DNA of 64,000 nucleotides, from NCBI RefSeq assembly GCF_047722505.1, contig NZ_CP159814.1:1-64000 (forward strand), given 5' to 3'. This stretch comes from Pelagibacter sp047722505. Lineage in GTDB: Bacteria > Pseudomonadota > Alphaproteobacteria > Pelagibacterales > Pelagibacteraceae. Below are positions 43,962-51,537 of this stretch, piece after piece. The position numbers were made by a program, and so were the translations under genes. Each line of letters begins with the position of its first letter. Position 1 is the first letter of the stretch. The notes below the pieces were generated by a model, which saw only the letters and a list, made by a program, of their open reading frames with translations, searched no databases and was not told where the DNA came from.

Positions 43962-46366
43962 AGATTACAACAGCATGGCTTAAAGATCATTTAGATACCA
44001 AACTTAATGAAAATCAAATCATCGATAAACTTACAGATATTGGTTTAGAAGTAGAGGGTGTTGATAGTCAATCAGGAGAGCTTGATAAATTTGTAATTGC
44101 CAAAATTTTGAAGGCTGAAAAGCATCCTGATGCAGATAGGCTTAAAGTATGCGATGTTGATATAGGTTCAGGTGAACCAGTAAAAGTTGTTTGTGGAGCT
44201 CCAAATGCTAAAGAAGGTTTATTAACAATTTATGCTCCTCCTGGTGCTGTAGTACCAAAAAGCCAAATGAAATTGGTGGTAAGTAAAATAAGAGGTGTAA
44301 CCTCATATGGAATGCTTTGTTCAGAATCTGAACTTAATCTATCAAACGAAAGTGATGGCATAACAGAGCTTTTACCAGAAAAATATAATAAAAAAGTAGG
44401 AAAAAATTATTTTCCAAAAAAAATTTTAAATGTAATTGATATTTCTATTACACCAAATAGAGCAGATTGTTTAGGGGTAAGAGGGATAGCAAGAGATCTA
44501 GCTGCTGCAGGTGCGGGAATATTAATAAATCAAAAAGAAAAAAAAATTGATAAAAAAAATAAACAAATAATCAGTGTAAAAATTGAAAATGAAAAAAATC
44601 AAGCATGCATATCTTTTGGTAGTTGTTTAATTAAAGGAGTAAAAAATACTGAAAGTCCAGAGTGGTTAAAAGACAAAATAATTTCTTTAGGCCAAAAACC
44701 TATTTCGGCAATTGTTGATATTACAAATTATGTAATGTTTGACTTGAATAGACCGCTTCATGCATACGATATTGATAAAATAGATAAAGGAATAGTTGTA
44801 AGAAATTCTAAAAAAGGTGAAAAATTCGAAGCATTAGATAATAAGGAGTATAAATTAGAGGATGAGATGTGTGTCATATCAGATGCGTCAGGTGTATTAG
44901 GTCTTGGTGGTATAATAGGAGGCACAAGAACTGGAACTGAGCTAGATACAAAGAATGTATTAATTGAGTCCGCTTACTTTAGCCCACGATCAATTAGAAA
45001 ATCATCTAAAACCTTAAATATAGACACAGATGCAAAATTTAGATTTGAAAGAGGTATTGACCCATTATCAATTGATCAAGGACTTGAAAGAGCAGCTAAC
45101 CTAATACAAGAAATATGCGGTGGTGAAGTTAGTGAATTTGATATTCAAAAAATTGAAGATGTTAAAAAAAATTCATTAAAATTTGATCCTTCTTTTTTTA
45201 AAAAAATTACTGGGTTTAATATCGACACAAAAGAAATGATCACAATCTTAGATAATTTAGGATTTGAAATAAAAGAAAACAAAGGATTACTTGATATTGT
45301 TATACCATCTTGGAGACCAGATATTTCACAAGAAGTTGATGTGGTAGAAGAACTCGTAAGAATTAAGGGTTATGATCAAATTAAAATTATTGAACCTGAA
45401 AAAGTTAGAAAAAAACAAACATTAAATTTAAAACAAAAGTTATTTCATTTTTTACAAAGATCTATTGCTTCTAAGGGCTATTTTGAGGCTATTACATGGT
45501 CTTTTACTGATAGCAAAATTAATCAATTATTTATTGAAGATAATAAAGAAATTAAAATAATTAATCCTATAAGTTCTGATTTGAACGTTTTGCGAAGTTC
45601 AATTTTTTCTAATTTGATTATCCATTTGAATAAGAATTTAGGAAGAGGATTTAAAGATTTGTCATTTTTTGAAATAGGACCAACTTTTTTAGGATCTGAG
45701 CCAGGTGAGCAACAGACTGTAGCTACTGGATTAAGATCAGGAAAATTGGCTAGGCAAAGCTGGTTGGAAAAAGAAAGACCAGTTGATGTATTTGATGTTA
45801 AAAGTGATGTCATCAAAAGTTTAGTTGAAGCAGGTTATAATAAAGACAAGCTCTATATTGATGATGAAACACCAAGCTATTATCACCCTGGAAAATCAGG
45901 AAGAATATTTCTTAACAAAGGCAAAGAAAAAGAGGTTGCCTTTTTTGGCGACATTCACCCAGGTATATTAAAAAAATTAGATATTAAAGTTGAAGCATTA
46001 GTGGGATTTGAAATATTTTTAGATAATTTAAAACAGCCAAAAAAATCATTAAAAGATCAAAAAACTCAGTATAAATATTCAGATTTTCAAAAATCAGAAA
46101 GAGATTTTGCTTTTGTTTTAGATAAAAATTTTAAAGTTCAAGAATTAATCGAAACCATCTCTAATGTAGACAAAGAATTAATAAAATCTGTCAAAGTATT
46201 CGATGTTTATGAAGGAACCAATATTCCTGAAGGCAAAAAATCAATTGCATTAAATGTAATTATTCAATCTCTAGAAAAAACATTGACTGAAGAAGATTTA
46301 AAAAAAATTAATCAATTTATTATTTCTGCTGTTGAATCTAAAACTGGTGCGAAGATCAGATCATAA
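43958..46366 (+). CDS. pheT: phenylalanyl-tRNA synthetase beta subunit
   Basis: PheT carries tRNA binding and editing. The 802-residue chain begins with an OB-fold tRNA-binding domain (KFVIAKILKAEKHPDADRLKVCDVD). The B3/B4 editing domain follows, with a B5 domain (SIRKSSKTLNIDTDAKFRFERGID). The catalytic-like domain and C-terminal ferredoxin-like anticodon domain (KYSDFQKSERDFAFVL) complete it. Length is normal. It is followed by lepA after two bases. Confidence 0.97.
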   Translation: MKITTAWLKDHLDTKLNENQIIDKLTDIGLEVEGVDSQSGELDKFVIAKILKAEKHPDADRLKVCDVDIGSGEPVKVVCGAPNAKEGLLTIYAPPGAVVPKSQMKLVVSKIRGVTSYGMLCSESELNLSNESDGITELLPEKYNKKVGKNYFPKKILNVIDISITPNRADCLGVRGIARDLAAAGAGILINQKEKKIDKKNKQIISVKIENEKNQACISFGSCLIKGVKNTESPEWLKDKIISLGQKPISAIVDITNYVMFDLNRPLHAYDIDKIDKGIVVRNSKKGEKFEALDNKEYKLEDEMCVISDASGVLGLGGIIGGTRTGTELDTKNVLIESAYFSPRSIRKSSKTLNIDTDAKFRFERGIDPLSIDQGLERAANLIQEICGGEVSEFDIQKIEDVKKNSLKFDPSFFKKITGFNIDTKEMITILDNLGFEIKENKGLLDIVIPSWRPDISQEVDVVEELVRIKGYDQIKIIEPEKVRKKQTLNLKQKLFHFLQRSIASKGYFEAITWSFTDSKINQLFIEDNKEIKIINPISSDLNVLRSSIFSNLIIHLNKNLGRGFKDLSFFEIGPTFLGSEPGEQQTVATGLRSGKLARQSWLEKERPVDVFDVKSDVIKSLVEAGYNKDKLYIDDETPSYYHPGKSGRIFLNKGKEKEVAFFGDIHPGILKKLDIKVEALVGFEIFLDNLKQPKKSLKDQKTQYKYSDFQKSERDFAFVLDKNFKVQELIETISNVDKELIKSVKVFDVYEGTNIPEGKKSIALNVIIQSLEKTLTEEDLKKINQFIISAVESKTGAKIRS

Positions 46367-46368
46367 TC

Positions 46369-48177
46369 ATGACAAAAATTGACCACATCAGAAACTTTGC
46401 AATTATTGCGCATATTGATCACGGTAAATCAACAATCGCAGATAGGATAATTCATAGATGTGGTGGTCTTACTGAAAGAGAAATGAAGGCACAAGTTCTA
46501 GACTCAATGGATATTGAGAGAGAAAGAGGAATAACTATTAAGGCTCAAACTGTTAAACTTAATTATAAAGCAAAAAATGGAAAAGAGTACATTCTAAATA
46601 TTATTGATACTCCTGGACACGTAGATTTTAGCTATGAAGTTAGTAGATCTCTGTATGCATGTGAAGGATCTATTTTAATTGTTGATAGTACTCAAGGAGT
46701 GGAGGCTCAAACATTGGCTAATGTTTATCAAGCTTTAGACACCAAACATGAGATAGTACCTGTACTAAATAAAGTTGATTTACCAGCATCAGATTTAGAA
46801 AAAACAAAACAAGAAATAGAAGAAGTTATCGGTATTGATACTGAAAATGCCATACCTTGTTCTGGAAAAACAGGTGAGGGCATAGAAGGTATTCTAGAAC
46901 AAATTATTGTGTCACTACCAGCTCCAGAAGGAGAAAAAGATGCAGATCTAAAATGTTTATTGGTTGATAGTTGGTATGACACTTATTTAGGTGTGGTTAT
47001 TTTAGTAAGAGTTATTAATGGAAAAATTTCTAAAAATATGAAGATAAAGATGATGTCCACTAATCAAGAATATATAATTGAAAAAGTAGGTGTGTTTACT
47101 CCAAAAGCAACAGATGTTAACGAACTAAATGCTGGAGAAATTGGTTTTATAACGACAGGAATAAAAATTTTATCAGAAACAAAAGTTGGAGACACAATTT
47201 GTGACGCAACTAAACCTCCTCAAGATGCTCTACCAGGATTTAAACCAAGCAAGCCGGTTGTATTTTGTGGATTATTTCCTGTGGATAGCTCGGAATATCA
47301 AAAGCTAAAAGATGGCTTAGGCAAACTTCAACTCAACGATGCTAGTTTTTCTTTTGAAGCAGAATCTTCATCTGCACTAGGACTTGGTTTTAGATGTGGT
47401 TTTTTGGGTCTCTTACATTTAGAAATTATAACTGAAAGACTAGAAAGAGAATTTGATATAAATTTATTAACAACAACACCCGGTGTAGTTTACAAAGTGC
47501 ACATGAATAAAGGGGAAATAATAGAGCTACAAAACCCTTCAAGTTTACCTGAACCAACTTTAATCAAATTTATTGAGGAGCCTTGGATTAAAGCAACAAT
47601 CATTACTCCAGATCAATATTTAGGATCCATTATAAAAGTTTGCCAAGATAAAAGAGGTTTGCAAACAAACTTAAGTTATTCTGGAAATAGAGCAGTTTTA
47701 AATTATGAAATTCCACTAAATGAAGTGGTTTTTGACTTTAATGATCGACTTAAATCAATGACAAGTGGCTACGCTAGTTTTGATTATGAGATTATAGGGC
47801 ATAGAGAGGGAGATTTAGTAAAACTAGGAATTCTTGTAAATGCTGAGCCAGTTGATGCATTATCAATGATGGTTCATAAAGATTTTGCCCAAACAGTAGG
47901 AAGGGAAGTTTGTGAAAAACTGAAAGATTTAATCCCGCGTCATAACTTCATGATTCCCGTACAGGCTGCCATTGGAGGAAAAATTATAGCAAGAGAAACA
48001 ATCAAGGGTTTTAAAAAAGACGTATTAACTAAAATTCATGGTGGTGGCGCTCGAGATAGAAAAAGAAAATTATTAGATAAACAAAAAAAGGGTAAGGCCA
48101 GAGGTAAGCAATTTGGAAGGGTTGAAATACCCCAGGAAGCATTCATTGGGGTACTAAAAATTAACAAGGAGAAATAA
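46369..48177 (+). CDS. lepA: elongation factor 4 (LepA GTPase)
   Basis: LepA is a ribosome-associated GTPase involved in translation fidelity or ribosome assembly. The 602-residue protein has G1 AHIDHGKST, G3 DTPGHVD and G4 NKVDLP. The EF-G-like domains follow and the LepA-specific C-terminus (KIHGGGARDRKRKLLDKQKKGK) is complete. It is the last gene of the translation block; the accessory cassette starts 2 bases later. Confidence 0.97.
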   Translation: MTKIDHIRNFAIIAHIDHGKSTIADRIIHRCGGLTEREMKAQVLDSMDIERERGITIKAQTVKLNYKAKNGKEYILNIIDTPGHVDFSYEVSRSLYACEGSILIVDSTQGVEAQTLANVYQALDTKHEIVPVLNKVDLPASDLEKTKQEIEEVIGIDTENAIPCSGKTGEGIEGILEQIIVSLPAPEGEKDADLKCLLVDSWYDTYLGVVILVRVINGKISKNMKIKMMSTNQEYIIEKVGVFTPKATDVNELNAGEIGFITTGIKILSETKVGDTICDATKPPQDALPGFKPSKPVVFCGLFPVDSSEYQKLKDGLGKLQLNDASFSFEAESSSALGLGFRCGFLGLLHLEIITERLEREFDINLLTTTPGVVYKVHMNKGEIIELQNPSSLPEPTLIKFIEEPWIKATIITPDQYLGSIIKVCQDKRGLQTNLSYSGNRAVLNYEIPLNEVVFDFNDRLKSMTSGYASFDYEIIGHREGDLVKLGILVNAEPVDALSMMVHKDFAQTVGREVCEKLKDLIPRHNFMIPVQAAIGGKIIARETIKGFKKDVLTKIHGGGARDRKRKLLDKQKKGKARGKQFGRVEIPQEAFIGVLKINKEK

Positions 48178-48179
48178 AT

Positions 48180-48881
48180 ATGAAATTTTTAAGAGAAAAG
48201 ATACGTAATATTAAGTATGATTTGAAGTTTTTTAATAGAAATAAAGAAACAAGATTAAATTATACTGTTAACTCATCATCAAATTCGAAATTAACAGAAT
48301 TAATGAATTTACATGGTAGCGACAAAGGAGGGAAAAATAATCATCATAATTATAGTGAATATTACTCAGAAATATTTTTCAATAAGAGAAAAGAGATAAA
48401 AAATTTTATAGAAATTGGCTTGGGTACAAATAATATAAATTTGCCAAGTAACATGGGGGCAACAGGCGTGCCATTAGCATCATTACGTGCATGGAGAGAT
48501 TATTTTAAAAATGCAGATATATATGGAGCTGACATAGATAAAAATATACTAGTAAATGAAAATAGAATTAAAACATTTTTTGTTGACCAAACAAAGCCAG
48601 AAACAATCAAGGCATTATTTAAAAATGTAGGAATCGATAGTTTTGACATAATACTTGAAGACGGGTTACATGAATATAATGCAAATATTTGTTTTTTTGA
48701 AAATTCAATAGAATATTTAAGGGATGATGGAATTTATATAATAGAAGATATATATTATAAAGATAAGGAAAAGTTTATTAATTATTTTAAAAAAACTAAC
48801 TATAATTATTCTATAGTGGATATATTTCATGAAAAAAATATTGCAAATAACTGTCTCGTTATAGTTCGTAAAAATGACTAG
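48180..48881 (+). CDS. putative SAM-dependent methyltransferase of a glycan cassette
   Basis: The 233-residue protein has a class I methyltransferase-like core. IEIGLGTNN (near 75-83) would be the SAM loop, YGADIDKNI (near 116-124) gives the acidic ribose-binding residue, and FDIILEDGLHEY follows. The N-terminal LHGSDKGGKNNHHNYSEYY is a signature I associate with methyltransferases in surface-glycan clusters. The acceptor is unknown. It overlaps the next gene by 8 bases, and the four genes 48180-51328 form one run. Confidence 0.72.
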   Translation: MKFLREKIRNIKYDLKFFNRNKETRLNYTVNSSSNSKLTELMNLHGSDKGGKNNHHNYSEYYSEIFFNKRKEIKNFIEIGLGTNNINLPSNMGATGVPLASLRAWRDYFKNADIYGADIDKNILVNENRIKTFFVDQTKPETIKALFKNVGIDSFDIILEDGLHEYNANICFFENSIEYLRDDGIYIIEDIYYKDKEKFINYFKKTNYNYSIVDIFHEKNIANNCLVIVRKND

Positions 48882-49683
48882 AAATAAAATATATGATTGT
48901 ATAACTTTTTTTGATGAAAATTTGCTAGTTAACTCAAGGTTTGAAATTTTAAAAGAGGTTGTTGATTATTTTATAGTTTGTGAGTCTAGTTATGACCATA
49001 AAGGTAATAAAAAAAAAATAAATTTTGAACTACAGAATCATAAATTTAGAGATAAGGTAAGACACATCGTAATTAAAGAGCAGTTTCCAGATTTAAAAGA
49101 TGGATGGAAATGTGAAGCCTACCAAAGAGAAAAAATTTTGGAGGGGATATCAGATGCGCAAGAAAATGATTTTATTATGTATTCAGATTCTGACGAAATA
49201 CCAAACCCAAGTGCTATAAAAAATATTAATTTAAAAAAAAAGTATGGCATATTTTTACAAAAATTTTTTACATATAAGATTAATATCTTCAATAAATATG
49301 AATCACCGTGGGAAGGAACCAGAGTGTGTAGAAGAAAAAATTTAAAAGGTATTAATTTTATGAAAAAAAAAATTAAATCTAAAAATATTAATAAACCCTT
49401 TTGGAATTTTAATATTGAAAAAAGTATTGAAATATATCAAGATGGTGGATGGCATTTTAACAATTTGTATAACGCGAGTACAATTTCTACAAAGTTAAAA
49501 GTTTCCCCGCACCAAGAATTTAGCAGTGATGAATTTTCAAATATTTCTATAATAGAAGATAAAATTTCAAATTTAACAGATTTATATGGTAGAGGTCATA
49601 AATATGAAAAAATAAAAATTAACTCATCATATCCAGACTATATTGCAGCAAATATAAGCAAGTTCAAAGATTATATTTTATGA
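48874..49683 (+). CDS. GT17-like glycosyltransferase
   Basis: The 269-residue protein resembles family 17 glycosyltransferases (beta-1,4-N-acetylglucosaminyltransferase III-like). It starts YDCITFFDENLLVNSRFEIL and continues VDYFIVCESSYDHKGNKK. The donor/metal motif lies at FIMYSDSDEIPNPSA (Ser104-Asp105-Ser106-Asp107-Glu108). In bacteria such genes often decorate lipopolysaccharide or capsule. It sits between two methyltransferase-like genes and overlaps each of them. Confidence 0.8.
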   Translation: MTRNKIYDCITFFDENLLVNSRFEILKEVVDYFIVCESSYDHKGNKKKINFELQNHKFRDKVRHIVIKEQFPDLKDGWKCEAYQREKILEGISDAQENDFIMYSDSDEIPNPSAIKNINLKKKYGIFLQKFFTYKINIFNKYESPWEGTRVCRRKNLKGINFMKKKIKSKNINKPFWNFNIEKSIEIYQDGGWHFNNLYNASTISTKLKVSPHQEFSSDEFSNISIIEDKISNLTDLYGRGHKYEKIKINSSYPDYIAANISKFKDYIL

Positions 49684-50528
49684 AATTTAAAACGTTTGTT
49701 GAAATTTATTATTTACACAGAATAAAAAAAGCAAGTTTTTTTAAAAAAATTTATATTTTTTTTTTGTTACCATTTGTTTATTTAGTAAATAAATTTTTTT
49801 TTCCAAGTATTAAAAACTTAGATCATTATAGTAAAAAAAATGAATATCTATTTAAAAAAGATCTAAAGTTTTTATTTGAGTTTTTTAATAGTGACAAAGG
49901 AGAGTTCTTTTATAATCAATATCAAAAACCAATTAAAAAAGAAAATTATTTGATTAAAGGTCATAACTATCATTCATTTTATGAGAAATATTTTTCAGAC
50001 AAAAAAGAACACAATTTAAATATTTTAGAATTAGGATCTTTCAAGGGCAATGCTGCTGCTGCTTTTTTTTTTTATTTTAAAAAAGCAAAAATATTCTCTG
50101 GAGATATTTTTCCAGATCTGTTTACATATAAATCTGATAGAATTAAAAATTTTTGTATCAATACAAGCTCAAAAATTGAGTTAACAAAAAAATTGTTAGA
50201 AAAAGACATAAGTTATGATTTTATTATTGAAGATGCAGGACATTATCTCAAAGATCAAATTATAAGTCTATTTGTGCTTTTTCCCAAGTTAAAATCAAAT
50301 GGTATATTCGTAATCGAAGAGCTTGATTTTCCTGACACCAGAATTGATATGAATATTCACAATGAAAAGCCAACCTTACGAGATATTTTAAGCATAATTA
50401 AAAATAATAATGATTTTGATTCCAAGTACATAACTACAGGTGAAAAAAATTATTTTATAAATAATTTTAAAAAAATTAATATCTTTAAAGGTAAATACAA
50501 TGAAATAGCATTTATTGAAAAAAAATGA
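49680..50528 (+). CDS. second putative methyltransferase of the glycan cassette
   Basis: The 282-residue protein begins with a basic, hydrophobic N-terminus (about 20-45). A methyltransferase-like core follows: FFNSDKGEFFYNQY, ILELGSFKGNAAAAFFFYF (SAM loop near 116-125), SGDIFPD and YDFIIEDAGHYLKDQI. The pattern parallels the 48180 gene, so the two may be distant paralogues. Three poly-T tracts of 9-11 bases (near 49757, 49794 and 50063) make it prone to frameshift. Its function on a sugar is inferred from context. Confidence 0.65.
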   Translation: MKFKTFVEIYYLHRIKKASFFKKIYIFFLLPFVYLVNKFFFPSIKNLDHYSKKNEYLFKKDLKFLFEFFNSDKGEFFYNQYQKPIKKENYLIKGHNYHSFYEKYFSDKKEHNLNILELGSFKGNAAAAFFFYFKKAKIFSGDIFPDLFTYKSDRIKNFCINTSSKIELTKKLLEKDISYDFIIEDAGHYLKDQIISLFVLFPKLKSNGIFVIEELDFPDTRIDMNIHNEKPTLRDILSIIKNNNDFDSKYITTGEKNYFINNFKKINIFKGKYNEIAFIEKK

Positions 50529-51328
50529 CCTCAGATAAATTAAACATTTTTTGTGTTACAAATAAAACGGTATCTCATATAGAAAAATCAAATTATAAAA
50601 TAGCTGCTGTTGGAAAGGGTAGCTTTCCAGACACTTACTTAAAATCAGACACTTTAAATAATATTTTTTACAAAGAGGAATATTATTCTGAACTTACTTT
50701 TCATTATTGGTATTGGAAAAATTTACTTAAAATTTCTGATAATGGTTGGGTTGGATTTTGTCAAAAAAGAAGATTTTGGATTAAATCTTCTTCTTCAAAA
50801 GATATTATATCTAAAGAAAATATTAAAGAACATCTATTAGTAGAACCAGAGAATGACTGGAATAAATATCAGTCTATTATATGTAAGCCAATAAGCGTGG
50901 CAGGTGCTAAAAGACTGAAGATTTTAAAAAGAGGCTGGAGATCAGTGATTAAAAAACCATCAATATTATTCAATGAAGAAAAACATAATATAAAATTACA
51001 CTTTGACATGCACCATGGATATGGAAATTTAGAACGAGCAATTGATCTACTTGACGTAGAAGATAAAAGTGATTTTAATAATTATGTAATTAACAACAGT
51101 ATATTTAATCCACATATTATGTTTATTGCTAAAAAAGATATATTAAATAAATGGTTTAGCAAACTATTTCCATGGCTTGAAAAATGTGAAAACCAATTTG
51201 GCTTTGATAATTTAAAGGGTTACGATACAAAAAGACTGTATGCTTTTCTGGCTGAAAGGTACCTTTCTTTTTGGTTTAAAAAATATACTGTCTACAAAGA
51301 ACATCCTTGGGTATTTATTGACAGTTAA
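50525..51328 (+). CDS. DUF4422-like glycosyltransferase-associated protein
   Basis: The 267-residue protein resembles DUF4422 proteins, which occur in capsule and O-antigen clusters and are presumed glycosyltransferases. The matching block is EEYYSELTFHYWYWKNLL followed by GWVGFCQKRRFW (residues about 52-87), in place of the usual E-x-x-A-x-Y-W-x-W-K and H-Y-R-R. A late conserved section runs through NPHIMFIAKKDILNKWFS. It overlaps the previous gene by 4 bases and its stop is directly followed by tRNA-Ser. The function is not proven. Confidence 0.6.
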   Translation: MTSDKLNIFCVTNKTVSHIEKSNYKIAAVGKGSFPDTYLKSDTLNNIFYKEEYYSELTFHYWYWKNLLKISDNGWVGFCQKRRFWIKSSSSKDIISKENIKEHLLVEPENDWNKYQSIICKPISVAGAKRLKILKRGWRSVIKKPSILFNEEKHNIKLHFDMHHGYGNLERAIDLLDVEDKSDFNNYVINNSIFNPHIMFIAKKDILNKWFSKLFPWLEKCENQFGFDNLKGYDTKRLYAFLAERYLSFWFKKYTVYKEHPWVFIDS

Positions 51329-51418
51329 GGAGAGATGGCTGAGTGGTTTAAAGCGCACGCTTGGAAAGTGTGTGTACTGTTAAAGGTACCCAGGGTTCGA
51401 ATCCCTGTCTCTCCGCCA
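51329..51418 (+). tRNA. tRNA-Ser (anticodon GGA)
   Basis: A 90-base class II tRNA with a long variable arm (TGTACTGTTAAAGGTACCC region) and encoded CCA at 51416-51418. The acceptor arm is GGAGAGA/TCTCTCC. The anticodon stem CACGC/GTGTG holds loop TTGGAAA, giving GGA for UCC/UCU codons. Its first base follows the stop codon of the preceding gene without any gap. Confidence 0.96.
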
Positions 51419-51449
51419 AAAATTAAAAACTATTTAAAGAAGGGACTTA

Positions 51450-51478
51450 TTTATCCACTTTCTGGGAATTGGTATAAT
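51450..51478 (+). promoter_or_regulatory. gyrB promoter with a DnaA-box-like sequence
   Basis: A perfect -10 TATAAT is present at 51473-51478 with a weak -35 (TTTATC, 51450-51455, 17-base spacing). The -35 overlaps TTATCCACT (51451-51459), one base different from the DnaA box TTATCCACA. gyrB starts 60 bases after the -10. Control of gyrB by DnaA or supercoiling is a suggestion only. Confidence 0.4.
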
Positions 51479-51537
51479 TAATTTTCCTATTTTTTTTATA
51501 AAAATGTTATAGTAATTAAATTTTCCATTACAAAAAT

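Noticed and set aside
51329..51418. tRNA-Ser as a proven integration site
   Set aside because: No integrase and no repeated copy of the tRNA 3' end were seen in the window, so only the position is suggestive.
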